From: CAYWWY01 sp964462525
GTDB taxonomy: Bacteria; Thermotogota; Thermotogae; MWEM01
Assembly: GCA_964462525.1 (NCBI GenBank)
Contig: CAYWWY010000008.1
Coordinates: 1 to 64,000, forward strand
Length of the DNA: 64,000 nucleotides
Direction of reading: 5' to 3'
Of the stretch, positions 8,553-16,972 are shown piece by piece. Position numbers and translations under genes: made by a program. Below the pieces are notes generated by a model. It saw nothing but the letters and a program-made list of their open reading frames with translations, had not been told where the DNA came from and searched no databases. The stretch's first letter is position 1, and every line of letters starts with the position of its first letter.

Positions 8553-9511
8553 TCCAGCTCGATGCCCCATCCTTGATCGATGGCTTTCCGATAGATCGAC
8601 TCAGCCACAGTCAGATCGAACAAGGCCATCCCGACACTTTTAAAAAGAGTCGTTTCTCCCTTGTTCCTAGGCTTTGGATGATCCGTAAGAAACTGGCCAA
8701 ACGGAAGGATTTGCTTTTCACCGATCCAGCCTCTTTCAAGGGGAATGATCAGATCGCCCGATTCTTCTAGTCCATGCGGGGTATCAATCAGGATCGAATC
8801 GACCAAATGGTACAGAGCTTGAGGCAATTCACGCATTTCCGGTTTGTATGAGCCGATGGCGATGTAGCTTTTCTCTCGCAGCAGTTCTTTATTATCAGGC
8901 AGAACAGGTGTGGTTGCTGGCGTGGCAGTAATCACCAAATCAGCATGAGAAACAAGAGCTTCCACCGATGGCGCCCTCTGAACAGACAAGTGGGGCAACC
9001 GGTCGCGCACCATGAGCACCAGCTTTTCCGATTTCCTCGGATCCAAGTCGTAAATCAAAACCCGATCCAGTTTTCTTACTGCGTTAGCGAAAATGATTTG
9101 TGTGAAACCCTGCCCTCCCGCGCCAATCAATCCCGCCACTTTGGTATCGATTGATGCTATGTTACGTATGGCCAATCCACTGACCGCTCCAGTCCGATAA
9201 GCCGTTACAGCGCCGCCGTCCATAATCGCCAAGGGCATACCTGTTGTTGCATCATTCAGCAAAACCAATCCAGATATGACAGGTAGTCCCCGTTGGGAGT
9301 TGTTTGGAACCAAGGTCAAAATCTTAGTGCTGAACACGCGCTCGAGAAAACAAGGCATATACAACACGGTATTGCCCTGATGGTCCAGATGAAATCGATT
9401 TGGCATGTGGAACGATCCAGCTTGCTCCACCGCATAGGCCCTCTCGACAGCATTCATTAAATCCTCGCAACAGACCGCTCGTTCGATTTGCTCAGCGCTA
9501 AGGTATCGCAT
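8549..9511 (-). CDS. Ornithine cyclodeaminase/mu-crystallin family enzyme
   Basis: The 320-residue protein has the family layout: LTLVPNNSQRGLPVISG substrate-side strand, AYRTGAVSGLA with the conserved Arg-Thr, and the nucleotide loop GAGGQG in the Rossmann domain. Members convert ornithine to proline with ammonia release, or act as alanine or other imino-acid dehydrogenases; sequence alone does not choose. It heads a leftward operon with serine dehydratase, so nitrogen release from amino acids is likely. GAAAGGAAAA is upstream of the ATG. Cytosolic. Confidence 0.82.
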   Translation of the reverse strand: MRYLSAEQIERAVCCEDLMNAVERAYAVEQAGSFHMPNRFHLDHQGNTVLYMPCFLERVFSTKILTLVPNNSQRGLPVISGLVLLNDATTGMPLAIMDGGAVTAYRTGAVSGLAIRNIASIDTKVAGLIGAGGQGFTQIIFANAVRKLDRVLIYDLDPRKSEKLVLMVRDRLPHLSVQRAPSVEALVSHADLVITATPATTPVLPDNKELLREKSYIAIGSYKPEMRELPQALYHLVDSILIDTPHGLEESGDLIIPLERGWIGEKQILPFGQFLTDHPKPRNKGETTLFKSVGMALFDLTVAESIYRKAIDQGWGIELE

Positions 9512-9547
9512 CTCGGTTTTCCTTTCAAAAGACCTTGATTCGTCATG

Positions 9548-9577
9548 ATTATATCACATACCGCACGGTGTGGTCAG
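9548..9577 (-). promoter_or_regulatory. Promoter of the amino-acid catabolic operon
   Basis: On the minus strand: CTGACC (9572-9577), 18 bases, TATAAT (9548-9553) with a TGA extension. It lies 36 bases before the start codon. The rest of the 9512-9780 gap shows no gene. Confidence 0.55.
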
Positions 9578-9761
9578 CTTTTATTCCAATGGATCATGTC
9601 CATTGATCAGTCTTGAATCGTCAATCACAGTCTAAAAATAAAACTCCCAGCTATGAACCCCGCTTTATTCCTCGGAAAGGGCACCTTTTCCTGGAGCTGA
9701 ATTCACCGAACACTTTGTAGGAAAAGGCTTATGGGAAACCCTCTTTCATAAAAACGGGTCA

Positions 9762-9790
9762 TTGAATTGGTTGAACAGATGTGTTATACT
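9762..9790 (+). promoter_or_regulatory. Promoter of the papain-like protease gene
   Basis: TTGAAT at 9762-9767, a 17-base spacer, and TATACT at 9785-9790. This gives a leader of roughly 110 bases before the AGGAG/ATG at 9894-9909, and shows that longer in-frame readings starting at 9781 are not the real start. Confidence 0.6.
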
Positions 9791-9906
9791 TTCCAAGCGG
9801 TTTCCTTCTTTGTGTTTGCGGCGAACGTATCGTACCTAAGAGCCTATACTTCGCATATCTTTCCCCTTTTTCGGTGTGGGAACAAAGGGTGATAGGAGAT
9901 GATTCA

Positions 9907-11439
9907 ATGAAAAGAGCATGGCAAATCCATTGTTTTTCTCGATTCATGCTGTTTCTGATTCTATTGATCTCCGTTTTGTTTTTCGGAAGCGGGCACGGGG
10001 ATGATCTGCTTCCTGCGAGTTACGATCTCAGAGATGTGGAAGGCATGAATTTTGTTACACCGGTGAAAACACAGGCGGTTCCTGGGGAGTTATGGAACTC
10101 TGTGGGATTGTGTTGGGCCTTTTCAAGTCTAGCCTCCTTTGAAACCAGTTTGCTGATACAGGGGATTGTCACCGATCCTTCTTCTGATGCGGCAAACCTT
10201 TCACCCTGGTATATTGGCTGTTATGTGGGATACAACCATCCCAATTACGATTTTAACCCTACCTTGGTTGGTGACCCACCGGTCCCCATAGGGTATCAAC
10301 TAGATAAATCAATGTCATTGGGCTGGGGAGGCAGTCCGTTGTTCACGGTGGACTATTTAAGCACCGGTAAAGGATTGGTGTTGGAAAGAGATGCCCCAAT
10401 ACCCCTTGAGACAATGCAAACGCGAGCAAAACTGCGTCCACCAGATGAAGATCTACCGGAATACTACATGCTGCGTCATGCCTACGTTTATGAACGACAG
10501 GATTATCCCACGAATGAAGCGTATCGAAAGGCAATCAAAATGGCCGTGGTTCGCCACGCGGCTGTATCGTCTCCCATGTTCCTTTGCCCTGCAGATACTG
10601 CTCGGCAGACTGGGAAAGGGTTCTGGCGTGATGATCACTATACGGATTATTACTGTGATGATGAAAACTTAATCGATCAACTAGTACATATGGTCACCAT
10701 TATTGGATGGGATGACCAACGTTGGATCCATGAAGCTCCGGGACCAGGGGCTTGGTTGATAAAAGACAGTCTGGGAACGGATTATCATGACGAGGGCTAT
10801 TTCTGGATATCCTATCATGATACAGTTTTTTTAAAGGGACATACCTATGGGGTTGCTTTTGTGGGTGATACGGGAGCGGGTTATGAACGAAACAGGTATC
10901 AAACCAGCAAAGGCGCATTATCGGAACCGGTGAGTGGATCGACCACCTTTGAAAGTGATGGTTTTCATCGGGAAGGGGCTGATTCTTTCTGCTGCGCTCG
11001 TTTTGTGGCTGAAGATGACCAGCTCTTGAAGGCCGTTGGGCTCATCACGGTGAATCGAAACGAGCGAATCCACATTCAGGTTTATGCGCAATGGGATGAA
11101 GTGAACGAGGAACCATCTGATCTGATTTACTCGGAAATGATCACCATCGAGGAAAAAGGCTATCATGTAGTGGATCTGTCGCAACCAATCTCTTTGCCCC
11201 CAGGGGAAGAATTCGTCCTCGCCTTTGGTTTTCAATACAACGTCGATGCAACTCGCGAACCCATTGTCTTTATCTCCCAAGAAAATCCTCTACCGGTGAA
11301 AGGAAAAACATATTGGAAAACCGGAGATGACACCCGAAAGTGGCAGGATTACAGTGAAATAAATGATAATACCCTTTTTTACCTTCAGGCGATTGTTCAA
11401 GGCCCTATATCAGAACCGGTTAGCACGAAGCGCCATTGA
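9907..11439 (+). CDS. Secreted papain-family (C1) cysteine peptidase with lectin-like C-terminal domain
   Basis: The 510-residue product starts with a signal peptide (hydrophobic core about residues 12-27). The C1 domain follows: SYDLRDVEG, VKTQ with Gln56 for the oxyanion hole, then GLCWAFSSLA with catalytic Cys69, and HMVTIIGWDD with His261. The third position, normally Asn in a KNSWG motif, is Asp287 in IKDSLGT. A longer insert lies between Gln56 and Cys69 than in plant papains. Residues from about 330 form a beta-rich domain like the lectin-like modules found after bacterial C1 domains. Probably acts outside the membrane. The downstream phosphotransferase gene is convergent, so it is monocistronic. 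Confidence 0.85.
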   Translation: MKRAWQIHCFSRFMLFLILLISVLFFGSGHGDDLLPASYDLRDVEGMNFVTPVKTQAVPGELWNSVGLCWAFSSLASFETSLLIQGIVTDPSSDAANLSPWYIGCYVGYNHPNYDFNPTLVGDPPVPIGYQLDKSMSLGWGGSPLFTVDYLSTGKGLVLERDAPIPLETMQTRAKLRPPDEDLPEYYMLRHAYVYERQDYPTNEAYRKAIKMAVVRHAAVSSPMFLCPADTARQTGKGFWRDDHYTDYYCDDENLIDQLVHMVTIIGWDDQRWIHEAPGPGAWLIKDSLGTDYHDEGYFWISYHDTVFLKGHTYGVAFVGDTGAGYERNRYQTSKGALSEPVSGSTTFESDGFHREGADSFCCARFVAEDDQLLKAVGLITVNRNERIHIQVYAQWDEVNEEPSDLIYSEMITIEEKGYHVVDLSQPISLPPGEEFVLAFGFQYNVDATREPIVFISQENPLPVKGKTYWKTGDDTRKWQDYSEINDNTLFYLQAIVQGPISEPVSTKRH

Positions 11440-11504
11440 TCAAGCCTTCAGAAGGATGTTGGATCCAGAAAAGAACCTTGTCGGACTAAGAGGCTGGGGT
11501 TCCG

Positions 11505-12512
11505 TTACTTGGACAAGCGAAGTTTTCCGGTTTGTTCAAAGCTTCGGAAGATTTTTCCGTGCTTCTCGCTCAGAGGGTTCAGACTTTCTCTTTCAAAGCG
11601 TGCCACATAATTGCTGATCCAAAGTAGCCTGCCGATCTGCAACACTTCGAGATTTCCCTGTGGCCATTCGAGATGGCTCTCATAGCCTGCGCGAAAGGAA
11701 GCAAATAGCTCCTCATAACGACATGGTCCAACCGTCTCCAGAAGGTCCAGCATCCCCATCGCAATATCGTGTAAACGGTATCCCCAAATAGTGTCTTCGA
11801 AATCGAAGGGGCGGAGCTTGCCATGATCCAGTTTGATGTTTTCATGCCACAGATCGCAATGAATAACGCGTAGATCGCTCTGGGGAAGCCTGTCGTACTC
11901 ATTTTCCACCCACTGCTTCGCCCGGAGATAGGCCTTCTGGTCTTCCTCTCTAAAAGACTGGATCAATCCCTCTCCGAAAATCATGTCGGGTTCTCCTCGG
12001 GACAGGAATGCATCAAATTGCTTGGTTGTAAAACCCGAAGGGGGCCTCCATGATTGGCCGTGAAGGTGCAACTGAGCAAAGAGACTGCCCATCCGCTCGA
12101 GGTTGGCGCAAGTAAGGCGGTGGGCAAGAAGAATTCCCTCCACCCAAGTCATGAGCGTAGCATGCCAGGTATCCGGCACACCCGCTCCCCGCATCGGCAA
12201 CACATCCTCGCCTTTGGAAGAAGGGATAACCAGAGGGGCTCCGATCTCTGTGCCGGTATGGAGCGCTTTCAGCCATGCAGCTTCAGCGCGGAGATCCTCG
12301 AGACTGCGCCATCCCGGATAAGCCATCCTCAATACGAAACGCTGTCCTGTCTTCGATCGAACTTTGTACAAAAGGTTTGTTGCGAAAGCCAACATGCCCC
12401 ATTGTTCTACCTCAATATCGTACTCCTTCAGCGCATTTTCCGCCAGTTTTCTAATGCGCCTAAGCTTACCTTGACTTGTCAATTGCGTGAAGTCAGTTAT
12501 CGTTGTGCTCAC
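11505..12512 (-). CDS. Aminoglycoside-phosphotransferase/homoserine-kinase-like kinase
   Basis: This 335-residue protein has the APH fold kinase signature: VIHCDLWHENIKL (catalytic loop with Asp and Asn) followed by PFDFEDTIWGYRLHDIA (the metal-binding DFE/D motif). An N-terminal lobe with FVLRMAYP supplies the nucleotide Lys/Arg region. Such proteins phosphorylate small molecules (aminoglycosides, homoserine, choline, sugars); the true substrate is unknown and resistance should not be assumed. GTG 12512 is behind AAGGAG. The gene is alone and convergent with the protease gene. Confidence 0.75.
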   Translation of the reverse strand: MSTTITDFTQLTSQGKLRRIRKLAENALKEYDIEVEQWGMLAFATNLLYKVRSKTGQRFVLRMAYPGWRSLEDLRAEAAWLKALHTGTEIGAPLVIPSSKGEDVLPMRGAGVPDTWHATLMTWVEGILLAHRLTCANLERMGSLFAQLHLHGQSWRPPSGFTTKQFDAFLSRGEPDMIFGEGLIQSFREEDQKAYLRAKQWVENEYDRLPQSDLRVIHCDLWHENIKLDHGKLRPFDFEDTIWGYRLHDIAMGMLDLLETVGPCRYEELFASFRAGYESHLEWPQGNLEVLQIGRLLWISNYVARFERESLNPLSEKHGKIFRSFEQTGKLRLSK

Positions 12513-12948
12513 CCCGGGTTTCTCCTTTTCTTAGGTTCGGCTTTATAGCTGCTCTGAATGGCTCCTATTGCTATGTTATTCTCGATGAGTTTCAAAACTA
12601 TTGACAGGTCTTCCCAGGGATCTATTCATCGTTTCAGCATGTTTGAGACGATAGCGGGGGGAATGCGGTCTTTGGCGGCTTATGAAAAAGACTTTCCTTC
12701 AGACCGCGGGGTTTCGTTTTTTTAGCGGTTGATCGGGTTTATTGGAGAACAAGAGGGTGCAAAAAAACCATAGCAGGAAACAGTTTTACAGATAGTCTCG
12801 GAACTGGCCTATTTATATGGCGCGAAGCGTATTGGCATTACAGATATCGTACCCGCCTTTTTGCTACAGCTACAGAGATCGTCCAACAGCTACTTGGGGT
12901 AGTTTTTATCCCGCAATCAGCAGTGGGTTCCAAACCATTTGATTTGGA
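12513..12948. other. Gene-poor gap with a terminator-like hairpin
   Basis: No convincing protein gene. A perfect TTGACA stands at 12601-12606, and a hairpin pairs GCGGTCT (12665-12671) with AGACCGC (12701-12707), followed by a G-rich stretch and seven T at 12717-12723. This could be the end of a short plus-strand RNA of about 90 bases, or a relic. The -10 for the TTGACA is poor. A short open frame around 12800-12900 has stops on both sides and is not supported. Confidence 0.3.
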
Positions 12949-13851
12949 TCAAAAACGGGTCCTCGCAATACGGAATCCCAACGCATGGTAATAAAAATCG
13001 GGTGCTACATCACCTCGGCTTGCTACCCGGCAGTCCTCTGCCTCATATTCCCAACCACCACCCCGCGTTGTTCGCTCATTACCCTCAGATGGGCCAATGG
13101 GGTTGATTCGCGTTTCGTTTGAATACTCATCAAACCAATCATAGCACCATTCCCGGACATTCCCGTTCATGTCATACACACCCAGTTCGTTCGGTTTCTT
13201 CTGACCCACAGGTTTTGTTTCATCGTCGGAATTTCTGTCGTACCATGCGACCTCTTGAATGGTGTGGCTACCTGCGTACCTAAAATCCTCTGTGCTTTTG
13301 TGCCCGCCTCTTGCGGCGTATTCCCATTCGGATTCGGTCAGAAGCCGGTATCCTTCCACTTTCGTTACATCGGTTGTTGCGACTCCCGCTCGATCAAGGA
13401 GATTCCCGTCTTCATCATAGGCAGGGCTCAAGCCTTCACTTTCGCTCAACCAGTTGCAGTAAGCAATCGCATCCCACCACCTGACGTTGATCACAGGCCG
13501 AGTTTCTCTGCCCCAATGGGAAGAAGAAAAATACCGTAGGCCGTCATGAGGGGGTCTTCTACCTAACGCATCACAATACACTCCATATTCATTGAAGGTG
13601 ACTGGATACTTCCCAATCCAAAAATCGTAGGTCAATTGGACGGTATGGACGGGTTCCTCCAAGAAACTACCCTCCCGGTCATTTCGTGTATTCCCCATTT
13701 GAAAGGTGCCCGCTTGCACGATGACCATCTCTCCTCCATAGGGAAATTGAACCTCATCTGAGCCTCCAAAAAAACATAAAGGCAGGAGTAATGACAATAC
13801 CATCCACAATCTCAAAAGTACTCGAAACCGGTTGTAACGCTGTTTTCTCAC
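12949..13851 (-). CDS. SUMF1/formylglycine-generating-enzyme-like secreted protein
   Basis: The 300-residue product has an N-terminal signal or anchor helix (about residues 12-27) and then a complete FGE-sulfatase-type fold: MVIVQAGTFQMGN, WIGKYPVTFNEY, PVINVRWWDAIAYCNWLS, YRLLTESEWEYAARGG, ELGVYDMNGNVREWC and a C-terminal ALGFRIAR. In true formylglycine-generating enzymes a Cys pair sits near the C-terminus; here the matching region around CRVASRGDVAPDF has only one Cys, so formylglycine synthesis is doubtful. Many such proteins are structural or ligand-binding. GTG start behind GGAGGG. Confidence 0.8.
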   Translation of the reverse strand: MRKQRYNRFRVLLRLWMVLSLLLPLCFFGGSDEVQFPYGGEMVIVQAGTFQMGNTRNDREGSFLEEPVHTVQLTYDFWIGKYPVTFNEYGVYCDALGRRPPHDGLRYFSSSHWGRETRPVINVRWWDAIAYCNWLSESEGLSPAYDEDGNLLDRAGVATTDVTKVEGYRLLTESEWEYAARGGHKSTEDFRYAGSHTIQEVAWYDRNSDDETKPVGQKKPNELGVYDMNGNVREWCYDWFDEYSNETRINPIGPSEGNERTTRGGGWEYEAEDCRVASRGDVAPDFYYHALGFRIARTRF

Positions 13852-13981
13852 CTTGATCCCTCCTTTTTTGATTGTTCAATGTACCGCGAAGAAATACGAC
13901 GCTCCCTTTGAGCGGTACGACCTACGGGAAGTAGACAGTACAGAAATTACGGAAATGTGATATTGTGAAAAAACCCTTTTG

Positions 13982-13990
13982 ATTATACCA
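13982..13990 (-). promoter_or_regulatory. Extended -10 promoter of the SUMF1-like gene
   Basis: On the minus strand TGGTATAAT, 130 bases before the GTG at 13851. No clear -35. Confidence 0.5.
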
Positions 13991-14052
13991 TACATGCATG
14001 AATGAATGATTTCTGATATAGGAAATTCCTTTTTTGCGAAGCCATCATTTGA

Positions 14053-14082
14053 TTGACAACGGGATCGGTTTCGTGGTATAAC
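14053..14082 (+). promoter_or_regulatory. Promoter of the GNAT/flavin-barrel fusion gene
   Basis: TTGACA at 14053-14058, 18 bases, TATAAC at 14077-14082 preceded by TGG. This is the best -35/-10 pair in the window. The ATG is 38 bases downstream. Confidence 0.65.
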
Positions 14083-14119
14083 CCACACAAGTTCTTGGAC
14101 CCTTGGGAGGTTGGATAAA

Positions 14120-15136
14120 ATGAAAACCAGCATTCGAATTATCGATGGACAAACTTTGAAAAAAGCGATTGCGCTGAAGATTCATTGTTGGGCGGAAGAA
14201 TTGGCGGGAAAAGCCGAGAACACCCTGTCCTTCGAAGAAGAATATGAGTTCTGGAAGGATTGGACGGTAACTGCTCAAGATCATCAGGATATTCGGCTTC
14301 TCATTGGAGCCTATCAAGAGGATGCGTTTTTGGGTTTTGCCGCAGCCAGCATCGCTGAGATCGAAGACCTTCCTGCGGGCGGAATCGAGCTGAATATGCT
14401 CTTTGTGGACGAAAAAACCAGAGGCCTACGAATCTCCTATCGGCTGTTGGAAGCAGTCGCTGTGTTTTTCCAGGGTAAGGGGTTCTCCCAGATGGTAATC
14501 TACTCCCATCATTACGCTCCCTCAAATGAATACTACCGAAAACTGGGCGCTCAAGTACTTCGCCAGGAGCTTCAGATGGATGGCAAGCTCCTTGTGGATG
14601 TCTTTCAGATTGACTTGGAGCGCTTGCGTGGGATTGTTTCTGACCCTTCTTCCGCTCTTCCCTTTTCGATGGAGTTACCCTTTGAAGATTCTGTAGAAGA
14701 GGTGATTGAGTTTTTGGAAAAATCGGATCATATGGTCTTGGCCACATCTCAACAGGACCATGTGACGGCTCGGATGATGTCTTTCGTTCATGATGGAATC
14801 GATCTGTACTTTCAAACTGATACCCATTTTTTGAAGACCCAGCAGATGCGTTCCAATCCGCGGGTAGCCATCTGTCAAAACAATGTTCAGATCGAGGGAA
14901 TCGCACAGGAACTGGGCCATCCCACTTCGGAAGCATGCAAACGGTTTATCGAACTATACCGCGCAAAACATCCCGGTTCTTACGCCCGATATTCCAAACG
15001 CTCTCAAAACACTGTCTTCTGCGTGGCGCCGAAAAAGAGTACCCTCTGGAAGTACATCCATGGGGAGCCCTATCGCGACTGGATCGATTTCGAGAAGAAG
15101 ATGGCATGGAGACAAGCGTATGGAGCTAACGATTGA
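14120..15136 (+). CDS. Fusion of GNAT acetyltransferase and pyridoxamine-phosphate-oxidase-like flavin barrel
   Basis: The 338-residue protein has two domains. Residues about 1-165 form a GNAT domain (ELNMLFVDEKTRGLRISYRLLE, then HHYAPSNEYYRKLGAQV). Residues about 185-335 form a split-barrel flavin domain of the PNPOx-like family: VEEVIEFLEKSDHMVLATS, ARMMSFVHDGIDLYFQTD, KTQQMRSNPRVAICQNN, IEGIAQELG and WKYIHGEPYRDW. FMN or another flavin/heme may bind the barrel. GNAT catalysis on an unknown amine is likely. ATG 14120 lies behind GGGAGG at 14105-14110. Monocistronic from a strong promoter. Confidence 0.8.
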   Translation: MKTSIRIIDGQTLKKAIALKIHCWAEELAGKAENTLSFEEEYEFWKDWTVTAQDHQDIRLLIGAYQEDAFLGFAAASIAEIEDLPAGGIELNMLFVDEKTRGLRISYRLLEAVAVFFQGKGFSQMVIYSHHYAPSNEYYRKLGAQVLRQELQMDGKLLVDVFQIDLERLRGIVSDPSSALPFSMELPFEDSVEEVIEFLEKSDHMVLATSQQDHVTARMMSFVHDGIDLYFQTDTHFLKTQQMRSNPRVAICQNNVQIEGIAQELGHPTSEACKRFIELYRAKHPGSYARYSKRSQNTVFCVAPKKSTLWKYIHGEPYRDWIDFEKKMAWRQAYGAND

Positions 15137-15231
15137 ACCAATTCAAAGGCATGTTTCCTACTCAATTGCGATTCTGACGGTTAAAGCCTTTATCCGGTTT
15201 GGGAAATTCGGGATCCATCAATTGATCCACA

Positions 15232-15240
15232 TGATATAAT
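15232..15240 (+). promoter_or_regulatory. Extended -10 promoter of the mntA/hepT unit
   Basis: TGATATAAT, an extended -10 about 78 bases upstream of the MntA ATG; the -35 is weak. Confidence 0.5.
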
Positions 15241-15317
15241 AGACTATGACCCCTGATTGGGGAAACTCGAAGGTTTTCCCGACCTTTACTGATCCCGGTT
15301 TTCTTGGAGGTAAACCG

Positions 15318-15722
15318 ATGAATGAAGCTTTGTCTTTGATCCATAAGTACTTTCCAGATGCCCAAGCTGTGTACTTGTTTGGAAGTTATAGTACGCAATT
15401 TCAAAGGAATGACAGCGATGTGGATTTAGCCATCCTGTTACCCCCTTTACAAGCAAAAACCCTGGGAAACTTGGTTGCCCATGCTCGTTTGGAAGACATA
15501 ATAGGAGTAATGAACCGAAATGTGGATTTGATAAACCTGAGAATGGTTGATACCGTTTTTCAACACCTGATTATTCAAACCGGTCGAGTCCTTAGCGATA
15601 TCGATCCCTTTGAACGGGCTTCTTTCGAAATCCTGGTGATGGGAAAATATCAGAAGCTGAACCAAGAGCATTCGGAGATCCTTGCAGTTATTCAAAAAAC
15701 CGGTACGGTTTTCTTATCATGA
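15318..15722 (+). CDS. mntA: MntA-type minimal nucleotidyltransferase (antitoxin)
   Basis: The 134-residue protein is a minimal nucleotidyltransferase: GSY at 22-24, then Asp34-x-Asp36 in SDVDLAIL, the catalytic metal-binding motif. In MntA/HepT pairs this enzyme AMPylates the HEPN ribonuclease HepT and neutralises it. ATG 15318 follows GGAGG at 15306-15310. The stop overlaps the hepT start by four bases (ATGA), as is usual for this pair. Its partner is broken, so this antitoxin may be an orphan. Confidence 0.85.
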   Translation: MNEALSLIHKYFPDAQAVYLFGSYSTQFQRNDSDVDLAILLPPLQAKTLGNLVAHARLEDIIGVMNRNVDLINLRMVDTVFQHLIIQTGRVLSDIDPFERASFEILVMGKYQKLNQEHSEILAVIQKTGTVFLS

Positions 15723-15961
15723 TTGATGATGTTCTTCTGAATAAAAAAGAAAGCATTGAACGGTGCATTCAGCAAATCCGTAAGTTCGACGCAATCCCAA
15801 CAAATTTGCCATTCGAAGGGGACTTCCTCAAGCAAGACGCCATTGCGACGAATCTGCAAAGAGCCATGAAACAATCGTTTATCACTTTTGAGGATTCACG
15901 TATACAGTCACTCCTCGGGAGTTCAGTTCAGAAATTTGGGCAATCACAACCGGATTGGTGA
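15719..15961 (+). pseudogene. hepT: Truncated HepT (HEPN) toxin
   Basis: The first roughly 50 residues read as HepT: an N-terminal DDVLLNKKESIERC and the QDAIATNLQRA helix. Full HepT is about 135-145 residues and carries the Rx4-6H ribonuclease motif in its C-terminal half. Here homology stops after LQRA, near base 15870, and the remaining 30 codons are antisense to the 3' end of the LRR gene, ending at 15961. The catalytic motif is therefore lost. Insertion of, or deletion towards, the LRR gene is the likely cause. Confidence 0.75.
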
Positions 15962-16655
15962 AATTCAGCAGATTCCATCGGAGATCAATCTCATCTCCCG
16001 GCCCAAACCCGGTATTCTGAACAAGCGGCCCTGCGTTTATCACAAAGTTATGCCGTAAATCCAGGATTTGAAGGTTGGTCAGGTTGGTTAATGGGCCGAG
16101 ATCGTTGATCACGTTATTGGCAAGTCCGAGTCGGGCTAAATTGGTCAGGTTTTGTAGCGGTGTCAGATTGCTGATTTGATTGTACGAGCAGTCGATCCGA
16201 TTGAGATTGACAAGATTCTGCAATGGTGACAGGCTGCTCACCTGATTTCCATTAAACCAAAGCTGCTGGAGCTGTGTCAAGTTACGCAAGGGGGATAAAT
16301 TGCTCACCTGATTATTATCCAGGCTTAAGCTCAACAGGTTGATCAGGTGCTGAATCCCTTCCAAAGAAGTGATGACGGTCCTCGGTTGCCCTTTCTGATC
16401 ATGTTCTTCACCGATCGCACACGTGCTCGAAGGAGCGGGATTGCTAACATTCAGTATTACGATACCTGCTACGTCTTGAGGGTATATGGGCCCCGTTGCC
16501 TGTCCTGTATATCCGGCGGCATTGCGAATGGCTTGTTCCAAGTTAGGACACGTGAACACAATGGCTTTTGGACCGAATAATCCTCCACAACCCCCGAAAA
16601 CCAGTGCCAGAAACAGAAACGCAAGAACCCATACGGTAGCCTTGATTCTGCGCAT
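15882..16655 (-). CDS. LRR lipoprotein (internalin-type repeats)
   Basis: The 257-residue product begins with a lipoprotein signal peptide ending in the lipobox VFGGC (Cys23). A cap region with FTCPNLEQAIRNAAG and TGPIYPQDVAGI follows, then about five leucine-rich repeats of 22 residues (LxxLxxLxLxxNxISxLxPLxN pattern) and a short C-terminal cap ending in VNPQK. The start is ATG 16655 behind AAGGAGG, because a longer reading crosses the promoter. It is paralogous to the LRR protein at 25826-26797, sharing both caps. Likely displayed on the outside of the cytoplasmic or outer membrane; ligand unknown. Its 3' end covers the break in hepT. Confidence 0.85.
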   Translation of the reverse strand: MRRIKATVWVLAFLFLALVFGGCGGLFGPKAIVFTCPNLEQAIRNAAGYTGQATGPIYPQDVAGIVILNVSNPAPSSTCAIGEEHDQKGQPRTVITSLEGIQHLINLLSLSLDNNQVSNLSPLRNLTQLQQLWFNGNQVSSLSPLQNLVNLNRIDCSYNQISNLTPLQNLTNLARLGLANNVINDLGPLTNLTNLQILDLRHNFVINAGPLVQNTGFGPGDEIDLRWNLLNFTNPVVIAQISELNSRGVTVYVNPQK

Positions 16656-16737
16656 TAGAAACCTCCTTCTTTTTTTTTCACTTCCCTCAATGCGCGTAAG
16701 AAACCATACCCAACCACCTGCCATTACCGAATATCCG

Positions 16738-16767
16738 ATTATAGCACAGAATAGCCCCAAGTACCAA
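16738..16767 (-). promoter_or_regulatory. Promoter of the LRR lipoprotein gene
   Basis: On the minus strand TTGGTA (16762-16767), 18 bases, TATAAT (16738-16743) with a TGC extension. The ATG is about 83 bases downstream. Confidence 0.55.
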
Positions 16768-16783
16768 TGAATTGCCGTGGCAA

Positions 16784-16793
16784 CAAACGTTTG
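16784..16793. promoter_or_regulatory. Candidate second LacI-type palindrome
   Basis: CAAACGTTTG is a perfect 10-base palindrome with the central CG usual for LacI-family operators. It lies 145 bases upstream of the regulator's own operator and just upstream of the LRR promoter. It may be chance. Confidence 0.25.
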
Positions 16794-16909
16794 CTTTGCG
16801 CCAAGAAGAAAACCAAAGCAATTGATCGAAAAGAAGAAAAAAGGATTGATCAAGATAGAAACTGGTTGGGTTCTCCGGGAATGCGGGGATTATTTCTCAA
16901 ATGATGGGT

Positions 16910-16953
16910 TTGCATCAAGAAAGACAGATCCGGTATAATGTAATCGATTACAT
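16910..16953 (+). promoter_or_regulatory. Promoter and autoregulatory operator of the sugar operon
   Basis: TATAAT at 16934-16939 is overlapped by the perfect 16-base palindrome ATGTAATCGATTACAT (16938-16953), centred on CG. This is the classical LacI-family operator shape, so bound repressor would block open-complex formation. A weak -35 (TTGCAT) lies at 16910-16915. Regulator TTG start is at 16973. Confidence 0.8.
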
Positions 16954-16972
16954 TTCGGATGGGGGTGCACTC

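Noticed and set aside
11505..12512. Antibiotic resistance from the APH-fold kinase
   Set aside because: The catalytic motifs are general to many small-molecule kinases; no resistance context is present.
12800..12905. Short frame reading ETVLQIVSELAYLYGAKR in the gap before the SUMF1-like gene
   Set aside because: No start, bounded by stops, no recognisable family; might be a relic but cannot be supported.
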